Part shown: piece after piece, positions 38,935 through 48,119 of the stretch
Position numbering within the stretch: the stretch's first letter is position 1
How the letters are laid out: each line of letters begins with the position of its first letter
Source of the DNA: Pseudomonas sp. Os17
Lineage (GTDB): Bacteria > Pseudomonadota > Gammaproteobacteria > Pseudomonadales > Pseudomonadaceae
Direction: 5' to 3'
Assembly: GCF_001547895.1 (NCBI RefSeq)
Contig: NZ_AP014627.1
Location: 3,537,501 to 3,601,500 of the forward strand
Length of the DNA stretch: 64,000 nt
Made by a program: the position numbers and the translations under genes
The notes under the pieces: model-generated
Database searches by the model: none
Seen by the model: the letters and a program-made list of their open reading frames with translations, nothing else
Told to the model about the DNA's origin: nothing

Positions 38935-39888
38935 TCAGTGCAACAGCGCCAGCCAGGGCAGGTAGGTGACGTGCAGCGGATAGCGCTGCTGCAAGGCGTT
39001 GAGCGAGCCGCGCGGGTCGTTCAGGTCGAACACCCCGCTGATCGGCAGGGCCGCCAATGGGCCATCGGAAATCAGGATGCGCCCATGCTGGTAGCGCTCC
39101 AGTTCAGCGATCACCTCCCCCAGCGGCCGACCGTTGAAGATCAGCTTGCCGCGCTGCCAGGCGGTCAGGCTGGCAGCATCCACGCGCTGCTGGGCCAGCA
39201 GCGGCTGGCCGGCCCGGTATTGCAGGCGCTGGTCGGCCTGGAGCAGCACCGGCGCGTGGTCGCCGCTGAACTGCACCTGGCCCTCGCGCACCACCACCGT
39301 CAGTTGCTCGCCCTCGCGGCGCACGCTGAAGGCACCGGCAGCGCCTTGCAGTTGCTGAGCCTGGGCCTGGACCACGAACGGTCGCTGCGGGTCGGCCAGC
39401 GGTTCGAACAGCGCCTCGCCCGCGCGCAGGATCACCCGGCGCTCGTCCAGCGAATAGGCCACCGACAACGCACTGCCACTGTTGAGGGTGACCCGGGAGC
39501 CATCCGCCAGGGTGATGCGCTGTTGCTGGCCGACCCCGGTGTGGTAGTCCGAGCTCAAGGCCGGCCACTGCTGCCAGCCGATGCCAGCACCCACTGCCAG
39601 CAGCAGCGAAGCCGCCAGGGCCGGCCAGAAGCGCCGCGGCCGGCGCGCCACCGGCGCCTGATGCTGCTGCGCGGCCTCGGTGTGCCCCAGATCGCCCCAC
39701 AACTGCTGGGCCTCGGCGGCAGCCGCGGCGTGCGCCGGGCTGCGCTGGCGCCACTGCTGGAACGCCAGACGCTGGGCTGGCGTGGCGTGGCCGGAATGCA
39801 GCAGCACCAGCCAGTCGATGGCGGCGTCTTCAAGGTTTTCGGGGTGGTCGGTCATGGCGTCGGCAGCCGCTGGCAGGGAATTATTCAT
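38935..39888 (-). CDS. FecR-type anti-sigma / sigma regulator
   Basis: 317 residues. N-terminal DUF4880 region (about 15-65, IDWLVLLHSGHATPAQRLAFQQW), one transmembrane helix near 88-106, then the periplasmic FecR domain (about 125-215) and a C-terminal domain that contacts the receptor STN. It overlaps the upstream sigma-factor gene by 8 bp. It should hold the FecI-like sigma until the receptor senses its siderophore. A second start at 39855 is possible. Confidence 0.9.
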   Translation of the reverse strand: MNNSLPAAADAMTDHPENLEDAAIDWLVLLHSGHATPAQRLAFQQWRQRSPAHAAAAAEAQQLWGDLGHTEAAQQHQAPVARRPRRFWPALAASLLLAVGAGIGWQQWPALSSDYHTGVGQQQRITLADGSRVTLNSGSALSVAYSLDERRVILRAGEALFEPLADPQRPFVVQAQAQQLQGAAGAFSVRREGEQLTVVVREGQVQFSGDHAPVLLQADQRLQYRAGQPLLAQQRVDAASLTAWQRGKLIFNGRPLGEVIAELERYQHGRILISDGPLAALPISGVFDLNDPRGSLNALQQRYPLHVTYLPWLALLH

Positions 39889-40393
39889 GGTGGACCTTCA
39901 GCCAATCGCGGCAATGGCGCAGGGCCTGGCCGATGTATTTTGCCACCATGCTTTCGGAAACACCCAGGCGCACGGCGATCTGCGCCTGGGTCAGGCCTTC
40001 CAGACGATTGAGCAGCAAGGCCTGGCGGGCGTTGTCCGAGAGCTGCGCCAGGGCCTGGTCGAGCAGCGCCAGGCGCTCCTTGGCCAGCAGCACCGCTTCC
40101 GGCGCCGGGGCCGGGTCCACCGCGTCATTGTGTGGCTCGCCGTCGCTGAGGTTGGCCGCCAGGCGCTGCTCGCGGCGCAGGGTGTCGATGGCCAGGTTGC
40201 CGGCCACGCGGAAGATGAAGCGGCGATCGTCGTGCACCTCCAGCGTCTGCTGGTCGACCTTGAGCAGCTTGAGGTAGGTTTCCTGGGCCACGTCCGCCGC
40301 CCGCTGGCGATCGCTCATGCGCCGGGTGAGAAACTTCAGCAGGTCGTTGTAATGCTCTTGAAAGCTGCGCAGCAGGCTGGGGGTGGGCAGCAT
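39881..40393 (-). CDS. FecI-type ECF sigma factor
   Basis: 170 residues. Region 2 has RRMSDRQRAADVAQETYLKLL (about 24-44) and DDRRFIFRVAGNLAIDTLRR (about 56-75). Region 4 HTH is LEGLTQAQIAVRLGVSESMVAKYI. ATG 40393 (MLPTPSLLRSF) is chosen over an upstream in-frame Met at 40441, which lies within the Fur-box region. First of the sigma - anti-sigma - receptor group. Confidence 0.92.
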   Translation of the reverse strand: MLPTPSLLRSFQEHYNDLLKFLTRRMSDRQRAADVAQETYLKLLKVDQQTLEVHDDRRFIFRVAGNLAIDTLRREQRLAANLSDGEPHNDAVDPAPAPEAVLLAKERLALLDQALAQLSDNARQALLLNRLEGLTQAQIAVRLGVSESMVAKYIGQALRHCRDWLKVHHE

Positions 40394-40437
40394 CGGAAGG
40401 CGGTCCGCGGATCGGGGAGGCGGATTATTCCACAAAG

Positions 40438-40456
40438 GCAAATGAGAAACAGTATC
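40438..40456. promoter_or_regulatory. Fur-like box before the FecI-type gene
   Basis: GCAAATGAGAAACAGTATC agrees with the 19-bp Fur consensus at 14 positions and sits 45 bp upstream of the sigma-factor ATG. Confidence 0.62.
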
Positions 40457-40651
40457 TTTCGCATCCCTGGCAAATTGCCTTTATCCACCGGCCTGCCCTT
40501 CTGACAGCGGCGCCTTTCTGGCATCCTGCGCCTCCTTTTTTCTGACCGGGTGCGCAAGTCTTGTCCATGCCATGGCTGTGCGGCCCAAGTCCCGTCCACT
40601 TTCCGACGTGTGTTCCCGTTGTTTGCACACGCCACTGGCAGGCCTTTTCCC

Positions 40652-42091
40652 ATGACCGCACCTGATCGTTCCCCGCCCCGCTACACGTCCGACCTGATCT
40701 ACGGCCTCGACGACCGTCCGCACTTCAGCGCGGCGATCTTCGCCGCCCTGCAGCATGTGCTGGCCAGCTTTGTCGGCATCATCAGCCCGACCCTGATCTT
40801 CGGCGGCGTGCTGGGCCTGGAGAGCGAGCTGCCCTACCTGATCAGCATGGCGCTGTTCGTCTCGGGCCTGGGCACCTTCGTCCAGGCCCGGCGTCTGGGG
40901 CCGATCGGTTCCGGCCTGCTGTGCGTGCAGGGCACAAGCTTTTCCTTTATCAGCGTGCTGCTCAGCGCCGGCTTCATGGTCAAGGGCCGGGGCGGCAGCA
41001 CCGACGACATCCTCTCCACCATCTTCGGCATCTGTTTTGTCGCGGCCTTTATCGAAATGTTCCTGAGCCAGTTCATCGGCAAGCTGCGCAAGCTGATCAC
41101 CCCGGTGGTGACCGGCACCATCATCACCCTGATGGGCCTGTCGCTGATCAAGGTGGCGGTCACCGACATGGCCGGCGGCTACGGCGCCAGCGACCTGGGC
41201 GCGGCGAGCAACCTGGGGCTGGCGGCGCTGGTGCTGCTGACCATCGTGATACTCAACCGTTTCAACCATCCGATGCTGCGCCTGGGCTCGATCGTCATCG
41301 GCCTGACCCTGGGCTTCGTGGTGGCCTGGATGCTTGGCCGGGTGGACCTGGCGGCTCTGCCCGAGGTGCCGCTGGTGAGCGTGCCGGTGCCGTTCAAGTA
41401 CGGCTTTTCCTTCGACCTGATTGCCTTTATCCCGCTGGCGGTGATCTTCCTGATTTCGCCCCTGGAGGCGGCCGGCGACCTGACCGCCAACTCGATGATT
41501 TCCCAGCAGCCGGTCAAGGGCCCGCTGTACATCAAGCGCATCAAGTCCGGACTGCTGGCGGACGGTTTCAACTCGGCGGTGGCGGCGGTGTTCAACAGCC
41601 TGCCGATGGTGACCTTTGCCCAGAACAACGGGGTGATCCAACTGACCGGCGTGGCCAGCCGCTACGTGGCCTACTTCATTGCCGGGCTGCTGGTGCTGCT
41701 GGGCCTGTTCCCGGTGATCGGCGCGGTGCTGCAACTGATGCCCAAGCCGGTGCTGGGCGGCGCCACCCTGATCATGTTCGGCACCGTGGCGGTGGCCGGG
41801 ATCAAGATTCTCGCCGAGGCCGGGCTGCACCGGCGCAACGTGCTGATCGTGGCCATTTCCCTGGGCATGGGCCTGGGGGTGGCGGCGGTGCCGGAGGTGC
41901 TGCGCGAGCTGCCCAAGGCCCTGCACAACATCTTCGAGTCGCCGATCACCGTGGGCGCTTTCTGCGCGATCTTGCTCAACCTCTTCCTGCCGGAAGAATT
42001 CCTCGAACTGGAAGAGGATGAGTTCGACCCGGAAGCGGCGACCCTCAAGGTCATGCAAGACCCGGACATGAGCGCTAAAGCGAACTCCTGA
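40652..42091 (+). CDS. NCS2-family purine (xanthine/uric acid-type) permease
   Basis: 479 residues, about 12-14 transmembrane helices. NCS2 motifs are present: QHVLASFVGI near the N-terminus, GTSFSFISV, PLEAAGDLTANS and FNSLPMVTFAQNNGVIQLTGVASR. The NSLPMVTFAQNNG signature places it with XanQ/UapA-like xanthine or urate permeases rather than uracil permeases. The last 30 residues are acidic. The longer upstream frame overlaps the fecI control region and is not used. Confidence 0.87.
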   Translation: MTAPDRSPPRYTSDLIYGLDDRPHFSAAIFAALQHVLASFVGIISPTLIFGGVLGLESELPYLISMALFVSGLGTFVQARRLGPIGSGLLCVQGTSFSFISVLLSAGFMVKGRGGSTDDILSTIFGICFVAAFIEMFLSQFIGKLRKLITPVVTGTIITLMGLSLIKVAVTDMAGGYGASDLGAASNLGLAALVLLTIVILNRFNHPMLRLGSIVIGLTLGFVVAWMLGRVDLAALPEVPLVSVPVPFKYGFSFDLIAFIPLAVIFLISPLEAAGDLTANSMISQQPVKGPLYIKRIKSGLLADGFNSAVAAVFNSLPMVTFAQNNGVIQLTGVASRYVAYFIAGLLVLLGLFPVIGAVLQLMPKPVLGGATLIMFGTVAVAGIKILAEAGLHRRNVLIVAISLGMGLGVAAVPEVLRELPKALHNIFESPITVGAFCAILLNLFLPEEFLELEEDEFDPEAATLKVMQDPDMSAKANS

Positions 42092-42164
42092 GGCTGGCGG
42101 GCGTCTATGCTGCGTGCGCGGGTGTCGGGCTCTCGGCTTTGGATGTTGCAAGGCCCTGGGGGCC

Positions 42165-42202
42165 TTGTCGCAGCCTCGCAGGCTCGGCAGCGGCTACAAG
42201 GT
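42165..42202. repeat. Intergenic GC-rich repeat, copy 2 (inverted)
   Basis: TTGTCGCAGCC...GGCAGCGGCTACAAGG; reverse complement relates to the repeat at 36191 and 50961, with a few extra bases in the centre. Lies between the permease and the lipoprotein gene. Confidence 0.5.
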
Positions 42203-42241
42203 GTCGGTCCGTCATTCATTTCCATTGTTGACAGGTATTGC

Positions 42242-42703
42242 ATGCGTAGATTGATCGCCTTGACCCTGGTACTGCTCAGCCTCGGCGCCTGCGCGCTGTT
42301 GCCCAACCGCGATCCGCTGGCGATCAACGTGGTGGGCATCGAGCCGCTGCCGAGCCAGGACCTGGAAATGCGCTTTGCGGTGAAACTGCGCCTGCAGAAC
42401 CCCAACGAAAGCCCCATCGACTACAACGGCGTGGCCCTGGACCTGGAGGTCAACGGCCGCCCGCTGGCCTCCGGGGTCAGCGACCAGCAGGGGCACATCG
42501 GCCGCTACTCGGAAGACATCCTGGTGATTCCGGTCAGCGTCTCGGCCTTTGCGGTGCTGCGCCAGACCCTGGGCCTGAGCCAGACCCAGAGCCTGGACAA
42601 CCTGCCCTACGTGCTGCGTGGCAAACTGGCCGGCGGGCTGTTCGGCACCCAGCGCTTCATCGATCGCGGGCAGATCAGCCTGAACAACCCCGGCGCCTGG
42701 TAA
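42242..42703 (+). CDS. LEA14-like (WHy domain) lipoprotein
   Basis: 153 residues. The lipoprotein signal ends in the lipobox LGAC (Cys17), so it should be lipidated; the residue after Cys is Ala, which fits outer-membrane sorting. The mature part has the WHy/LEA_2 pattern (VKLRLQNPNESPIDYNGVALDLEVNG). These domains occur in stress-linked proteins; the exact role in Pseudomonas is unclear. ATG 42242 is the only reasonable start. Confidence 0.82.
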   Translation: MRRLIALTLVLLSLGACALLPNRDPLAINVVGIEPLPSQDLEMRFAVKLRLQNPNESPIDYNGVALDLEVNGRPLASGVSDQQGHIGRYSEDILVIPVSVSAFAVLRQTLGLSQTQSLDNLPYVLRGKLAGGLFGTQRFIDRGQISLNNPGAW

Positions 42704-42709
42704 GCCCTG

Positions 42710-42880
42710 GGCTCTGTACCAAAGGTTTTGCGACGAAGGTCAGGCAAGGCGAAAACGCTCTAGGAACGACCGGGGTCGCGTTCGACTTTACGGGTTGTCA
42801 ATGAGCATTCCGATCAGACTCGCGCACAAGACCGTTTTCAACGCAGCATCACCGAGTATCAAGGCTGTTCGTACAAAGCC
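42710..42880. mobile_element. Small IS-derived (MITE-like) element next to glsB
   Basis: About 171 bp without an ORF, bounded by GGCTCTGTAC (42710-42719) and GTACAAAGCC (42871-42880), which are inverted repeats with 9 of 10 matches. The inner parts (GGTCAGGCAAGGCGAAAACGC and CAACGCAGCATCACC) resemble ends of IS5-group elements of Pseudomonas as I remember them. CTAG, a common IS5 target, is at 42880-42883; no clear duplicate is visible at the left end. The glsB stop codon overlaps the right edge. Confidence 0.55.
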
Positions 42881-43803
42881 TAGAACACTGACCAGCCTAT
42901 GCGCTGGCTGAGCAGTTCCAGGGCCGCCATGCCCACCAGCGAGTTGCCGGCGGTGTTGAGTTCCGGCGACCACACGCACACCGTGAACTGCCCCGGCACC
43001 ACGGCGACAATCCCCCCACCGACCCCGCTCTTGCCCGGCAAGCCAACCCGATAGGCGAAGTTGCCGGCCTCGTCGTACAGGCCGCTGGTGGCCATGATCG
43101 AGTTGACCTGCTGGGTCTGGCGCCGAGTGAGAATCTGCTCGCCGCTGTGCTTGCAGAAGCCGTCGTTGGCCAGAAAGCAGAACGCCCGGGCCAGATCGAC
43201 GCAGCTCATGCGCAGCGCACAATGGCTGAAATAGTTGCGCAGCACCGCCTCGACATCGTTATGGAAGTTGCCGAAGGACTGCATCAGGTAGGCCATGGCC
43301 GCGTTGCGCGCCCGGTGCTGATATTCCGACTCCGCCACCCGGCCATCCACCAGCACCTGATGGTTGCCCGACAGGCGTCGGACGAAATCGCGCATGGACA
43401 AGGCCGGAGCGGCGAAACGCGACTGATTGATGTCGCAGATCACCAGGGCGCCGGCATTGATGAAGGGATTGCGCGGGCGGCCGCGCTCGAACTCCAGTTG
43501 CACCAGGGAGTTGAAGGGTTGCCCCGAAGGCTCGTGGCCCAGGCGTTCCCAGATCGCTTCGCCGGAATGGCCGATGGCCTGCACCAGGCTGAAGACCTTG
43601 GAAATGCTTTGCACCGAGAATGGCGTGTCGGCGTCACCGGCGCTGAATACCTGGCCATCGTTGCCATATACGGCAATCCCCAGCTGGTTGGCCGGCACGT
43701 CGGCCAGGGCCGGTATGTAGTTGGCGACCCGGCCTTGGCCGATCAGGGGGCGGACTTCATCGAGAATCTGGTTCAACAGGGCTTGCATGTTCAGGCTCAT
43801 CAT
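42880..43803 (-). CDS. glsB: Glutaminase GlsB
   Basis: 307 residues from ATG 43803 (or 43800), close to the 308 of E. coli GlsB. The beta-lactamase-like motif is Ser66-Ile-Ser-Lys69 (FSVQSISKV). Family blocks [36 protein letters not shown] and [12 protein letters not shown] are all present. It hydrolyses glutamine to glutamate and ammonia. The C-terminus IGWSVF matches the normal family end, so the adjoining IS-derived element has not visibly cut the protein although the TAG stop lies at its edge. Confidence 0.94.
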   Translation of the reverse strand: MMSLNMQALLNQILDEVRPLIGQGRVANYIPALADVPANQLGIAVYGNDGQVFSAGDADTPFSVQSISKVFSLVQAIGHSGEAIWERLGHEPSGQPFNSLVQLEFERGRPRNPFINAGALVICDINQSRFAAPALSMRDFVRRLSGNHQVLVDGRVAESEYQHRARNAAMAYLMQSFGNFHNDVEAVLRNYFSHCALRMSCVDLARAFCFLANDGFCKHSGEQILTRRQTQQVNSIMATSGLYDEAGNFAYRVGLPGKSGVGGGIVAVVPGQFTVCVWSPELNTAGNSLVGMAALELLSQRIGWSVF

Positions 43804-44251
43804 CACGGGCCCCGGTACGGCTGCGGGGCTATGGCTGCTAGACGCACGCCAGGCCCTGCGCAGCACACCCGAGTGCACATCCGCCGGCACTTTTGCCGGC
43901 GCTGGCAGGTCTGCGAAAGCACGCCCAGGCCCTGTACCGGTCTCCAGGCCCCCTTCGCCGGCAGGGCCCACGCCATCGCGCAGGTGCCGAGAGGCCAGCA
44001 ACAGCGCGGCAGGCCCGGCACACGAAATCGAAATGCAATTGAGATTCGATCATTTCCAGCAATCACAAAAACACGCTGTCGATGACCCGCATCAGCTTGA
44101 ATTAAGGTTCAGGCGCTAGAATGGCCTCCGGTTACGCGCGAACAAAGCTGTCATATCCCGCTATACCCCAGCGCCACACCACCCCATGCATCGCGCCTTA
44201 TGGCCTTGCCCCCCTTGCAACGGGACCTTTGCGGCAGTCGATGTTCATGCC
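43804..44251. other. Divergent intergenic region, 448 bp
   Basis: Between glsB (minus) and the ferric-reductase-like gene (plus). A hairpin CGCCGGCA-CTTT-TGCCGGCG lies at 43882-43901, in the likely glsB leader. The half near 44040-44130 is AT-rich and presumably holds promoters. TTGAAT (44097) and TAGAAT (44117) are only 14 bp apart, too close for a sigma-70 pair. No supported ORF. Confidence 0.5.
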
Positions 44252-45538
44252 ATGACGGCATTTCCTGAGCGGAGTCATGCACCCTTGAAAACCTGGCACA
44301 CGATAATCGGCGTTCTGCTGATCACCACGTTCACCCTCCTGCTGGAGATCCCTTCCACCACCTGGCTGACCTCCGCCACCCTGAGCATGGTCCTGGGCAG
44401 CACCGCCCTGGCCTACATGGCCCTGTCCTGCCTGCTGGCCGCCCGCTGGGGCGTTGTCGAGCGCCTGTTCGGCGGCCTTGACCGGGTCTACGAGGTGCAT
44501 AAATGGCTGGGGATCTGGGCCCTGGCGTTCGCCAGCTATCACCTGGTGTTCAAGGCCAACCTGGACGAATGGAACAGCGTGCCGATCCTCGAACTGTCCA
44601 AGTACTGGACGCGTCTGGTGCGCCAGTTGAGCTACGTGGCCCTGGGCCTGATCGTGCTCCTGGCACTGAACCGCAACATTCCCTACAACCAGTGGCGCTG
44701 GTGGCACAAGCTGTCCGGGCCGCTGTTCCTGATCGTCATCCTGCACGGCTTGAGCTTCAAGTCGCCGATCACCCTGGACTCGCCATCGGGCCTGTGGCTT
44801 GGCGCGCTGTGCATCCTCGGGGTGCTGGGCGCCCTGTACAAACTGCTGCTCTACCCCTTGGTGGCCAAGGCCGGCGAGTATCAGGTGAGCGCGGTCAGGG
44901 TGGAGAAGAACTCCCTGCACCTGGAACTGCGCCCCCTGGGCCGCGGCTTTCCCTTCAAGGCCGGGCAGTTCGCGTTTCTGTCGATGCAGGAAAAGGGCCT
45001 GCGCGAGCCGCACCCCTTCACCATCGCCAGTGCCCAGGCCGAGGACGGGCGCATCGAGTTCGTCATCCGCGCCCTGGGCGACTACACCCAACGGCTGCGC
45101 AAGCAGGTCAAGGTCGGCATGCGTGCTGATCTCTACGCGCCTTATGGCCGCTTCAAGCGGCCCGAGGCGGCGGCCCGGGAGATCTGGATCGGCGGCGGAG
45201 TGGGCATCTCGCCGTTCATTTCCTGGCTGCAGGACGCGGCCGCCGGGGAGTTCGACAAGGCCACCCTGGTGTATTGCTACAACCCGTCCCGGGCCTTTCC
45301 CAGCGTCGACACCCTGCAGGGCATGGCCCAGGCTCGCGGCGTGGACTTCGTCGCCAACAGCGGCGGCACCGAGTTCCTGGCGCAAACCCTGCAACGCAGC
45401 GCGGCGCAAACCGATCCGCAGCAGATCCGCATCAGTTTCTGCGGCCCCAAGGGTCTGCTGGCCCAGGTCCGCGAGCTGATGCACCAGTACCGGATTCCCG
45501 AAGCCAACCTGCACTACGAGTTCTTCGAGTTCCGCTGA
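44252..45538 (+). CDS. Ferric-reductase-like transmembrane flavoprotein
   Basis: 428 residues. The N-terminal half has about six transmembrane helices with paired histidines in VHKWLGIWALAFASYH and WRWWHKLSGPLFLIVILHG that could bind haem, as in ferric reductase / NADPH oxidase families. The C-terminal half is FNR-like: FAD segment HPFTIASAQ and NAD(P)H segment IGGGVGISPFISWL. It should move electrons from cytoplasmic NAD(P)H across the inner membrane, possibly to iron. ATG 44252 is chosen since the frame upstream is unlike the family. It ends exactly where the convergent MFS gene ends. Confidence 0.85.
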   Translation: MTAFPERSHAPLKTWHTIIGVLLITTFTLLLEIPSTTWLTSATLSMVLGSTALAYMALSCLLAARWGVVERLFGGLDRVYEVHKWLGIWALAFASYHLVFKANLDEWNSVPILELSKYWTRLVRQLSYVALGLIVLLALNRNIPYNQWRWWHKLSGPLFLIVILHGLSFKSPITLDSPSGLWLGALCILGVLGALYKLLLYPLVAKAGEYQVSAVRVEKNSLHLELRPLGRGFPFKAGQFAFLSMQEKGLREPHPFTIASAQAEDGRIEFVIRALGDYTQRLRKQVKVGMRADLYAPYGRFKRPEAAAREIWIGGGVGISPFISWLQDAAAGEFDKATLVYCYNPSRAFPSVDTLQGMAQARGVDFVANSGGTEFLAQTLQRSAAQTDPQQIRISFCGPKGLLAQVRELMHQYRIPEANLHYEFFEFR

Positions 45539-47077
45539 TCAGCTCCGCAAGCGACGCGGGTGGCGCGGCTCATGCAACGCCACCTTCACCACCAGGGCCG
45601 CCACCAGGGTGATGACCATCAGCACCTGCAACAGCTGGCTGAAGGCCTGGGCATAGCCCTGCAGCAACGCCTCCCGGGACCCGCTCGGCAAAGCCCCGGC
45701 ACTGGCCGCCAGATCCCCCCCGGCCAGTTGCCGGGCCGCCAGCACCAGGGACTCGCCCGTGGCCCCCTGGGCGCCCAGGGTCTGTTGCAGCAGTGCCGCC
45801 AGCAAGGCCACCACCAGGGCCAGGGCAATGCCCTCGCCCGCCACCCGGGTGGTGCTGAAGATGCCACTGGCCATGCCGGCCCGCTCCTTGGGCACCACGC
45901 TCACCGACAGACCGTCCATCAAGCCCCAGGGCAGGCCGCTGCCCAGGCCGATCACCAGCAATGGCCAGACCCGTTCGCTGCTGCCCTGCCCCGGCGCCAG
46001 GCGACTGAGCCACCAGAGTCCGCCGGCGGCCACCACCAGCCCCAGGCTCGACAGATTGCCGGCGCTGAACCAGCGGTTGAGCCAGCCCGCAGCCAACGGC
46101 ACCACCAGCATCGGCGCGGACAGGGCCAGCATCAGCAGCCCGGCGTCGATCTCGCTGTAGCCTTCGACGCCGATAAAGCGGATCGGTAGCAGGATCAGCA
46201 GCACCACGTAGCAATAGCAGGTAGCAATAGGCAGCACCTGCACCCCGACAAAGCGCGGGTAGCGAAACAGCGACAGGTCGAGCATCGGCCGTGCCGCCCG
46301 CCGCTCCACGACGACGAACAGCCCCAGCGCCAGCAGCGCTCCCAGCAGCAGCGCCAGAACCCAGGGGCTGCCCCAGCCGCTTTGCGGCGCCTGCAGAATG
46401 CCCCAGGTCAGCAGCACCAGGGCCAGGGTGAAGCTCAAGGTCCCGGGCCAGTCCACGCCCCGGGCCTCGGGATCCCTGGACTCCTGCATGCGCGGCACGC
46501 CAAAGGCCAGGGACAGGCCGCCGATCAGCGCTCCGGAGACGAAGATCCCGCGCCAGCCGCTGTGCTCCACCAGGACCCCGGCGAGGATCGGGCCAAAGGC
46601 CAGGCCGACGCCAAAGGTGGTGCCCAGCAGGCTGAAGGCCCGGGTCCGCCCGGGGCCGTCGAAGGCCTGGGCCAGGGCCGCCGAACCACCGGCCAGGGCG
46701 GCGGCCCCGGCCAGTCCCTGGACCCCGCGCAGCAGGTTGAGCCACAGCAGCGACGGCACGAACACCAGGGCCAGGGAGCTCAGGCCGAACAGCGCCACCC
46801 CCAGGCTGAACAGGCGCTTGCGACCGTACTCGTCGGCCAGGGTCCCGGCGGCCATCAACACACTGCCAAAGGTCAGCATGAAGGCGTTGGTGGTCCAGCT
46901 CAGGGCCAGGGGGCTGCCCCCCAGTTCGCGGGCGATGGCCGGGGTCGCCACGGCCACCCCGACAAAGGTCAGGGGCAGCATCAGCGCCGCCAGGCACACC
47001 GCCGCCAATACGCCGTAGGCACCCCGCTCGCGGGTACGGGCCGGCAGCCCAAGGGATAGGTCGAGTTCAGGATTCAC
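45539..47077 (-). CDS. MFS exporter, DHA2-type (14 transmembrane helices)
   Basis: About 512 residues from GTG 47077, which has AGAGG 5 bp upstream (GTG 47083 is the alternative; no ATG fits). Motif A-like GTLADEYGRKRLF follows TM2, and motif C-like FGPILAGVLVEHSGWRGIF lies in TM5-6. About 14 helices, as in DHA2 drug exporters (EmrB/QacA type). A divergent LysR gene 127 bp away is its likely regulator. Substrate unknown. Confidence 0.85.
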   Translation of the reverse strand: MNPELDLSLGLPARTRERGAYGVLAAVCLAALMLPLTFVGVAVATPAIARELGGSPLALSWTTNAFMLTFGSVLMAAGTLADEYGRKRLFSLGVALFGLSSLALVFVPSLLWLNLLRGVQGLAGAAALAGGSAALAQAFDGPGRTRAFSLLGTTFGVGLAFGPILAGVLVEHSGWRGIFVSGALIGGLSLAFGVPRMQESRDPEARGVDWPGTLSFTLALVLLTWGILQAPQSGWGSPWVLALLLGALLALGLFVVVERRAARPMLDLSLFRYPRFVGVQVLPIATCYCYVVLLILLPIRFIGVEGYSEIDAGLLMLALSAPMLVVPLAAGWLNRWFSAGNLSSLGLVVAAGGLWWLSRLAPGQGSSERVWPLLVIGLGSGLPWGLMDGLSVSVVPKERAGMASGIFSTTRVAGEGIALALVVALLAALLQQTLGAQGATGESLVLAARQLAGGDLAASAGALPSGSREALLQGYAQAFSQLLQVLMVITLVAALVVKVALHEPRHPRRLRS

Positions 47078-47204
47078 GGACACCTCTACGCCCCGGTCAT
47101 CAGGGCTCTTGGAAGAAAAACCCAGGATAGGCAGGCCGCAATCGGTAAAAAACAGGGCATTATTCCGCTCTTTACGGACAAAAACGCTGCAATCGAGGAG
47201 CGCC

Positions 47205-48119
47205 ATGGACAATCTGAACGGCCTGCAAGTGTTTGTCTGCGTGGTCCAGAGCGGCAGCCTGGTGGCCGCCGGTGAACGCCTGGGGCTGTCCGCCTCGGCG
47301 GTGGGCAAGGCCCTGTCACGCCTGGAACAACGGCTCGGCGTGCGCCTGCTCAACCGCAGCACCCGGCGCATCAGCCTGACCGACGAAGGCACGCTGTTCT
47401 ACGAACGCGGCCAGCGCATCGTCGATCAGGTACAGGAAGCGGAAGCCGAACTGGCGCGGATCAGTGATGCGCCACGGGGGCGCTTGCGGGTCAGCCTGCC
47501 GGCCATCGGCTACCGCATGTTGCTGCCGATCCTTCCGGCGTTCTCCGCGCGCTATCCGGACATCGAACTGGACCTGGATTTCAACGACCGGCTGATCGAC
47601 GTGATCGCCGAAGGGGTGGATGCGGTGATTCGCAGCGGCGAGTTGCCGGACTCACAGCTCAGGTCCCGCAGCCTCGGGCCCTTCGGCTTCGTGCTGGTCG
47701 GCGCGCCCGGCTACTTCGCGCGCCGCGGCACGCCCCAGACGCCCAGGGACCTGGAGCACCACGCCTGCCTGCGCTACAAGTTTCCCGGTGGCACCCAGCT
47801 GCAGCCGTGGCGCCTGCACCTGGCCGACAGCGCAGCGCCGCTGGTGCTGGGCAGCGCCCTGACCAGCAACAACCTGGAGTCGCTGATCCATGCCGCGACC
47901 CAGGGCCTGGGCGTCGCCTACGTGCCGGATTTCGTGGTCGGTGGCGCCCTGGCCGACGGCAGCCTGGTGTCGGTGCTGGACGACTTCCAGCAAGAGCGCG
48001 GCAAGTTCTCCATACTCTGGCCCAGCAGCCGGCACCTGCTGCCCAAGCTGCGGGTGTTCGTCGACTTTCTCGGCGAGCATCTGCTGCTCGGCAAACCTCA
48101 CAAGGAGTCCCGACGATGA
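47205..48119 (+). CDS. LysR-family regulator divergent to the MFS exporter
   Basis: 304 residues. The HTH at about 5-62 contains LSASAVGKALSRLEQRLGVRLLNRSTRRISLT, typical of the CrgA-like LysR subgroup. A substrate-binding domain covers 88-295. ATG 47205 after GGAG. Divergent arrangement with the MFS gene predicts control of that exporter. The stop overlaps the next start (ATGA). Confidence 0.9.
   Translation: MDNLNGLQVFVCVVQSGSLVAAGERLGLSASAVGKALSRLEQRLGVRLLNRSTRRISLTDEGTLFYERGQRIVDQVQEAEAELARISDAPRGRLRVSLPAIGYRMLLPILPAFSARYPDIELDLDFNDRLIDVIAEGVDAVIRSGELPDSQLRSRSLGPFGFVLVGAPGYFARRGTPQTPRDLEHHACLRYKFPGGTQLQPWRLHLADSAAPLVLGSALTSNNLESLIHAATQGLGVAYVPDFVVGGALADGSLVSVLDDFQQERGKFSILWPSSRHLLPKLRVFVDFLGEHLLLGKPHKESRR

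Noticed and set aside
44097..44122. TTGAAT and TAGAAT as sigma-70 promoter of the ferric-reductase-like gene
   Set aside because: The spacer is only 14 bp, too short for a normal promoter.
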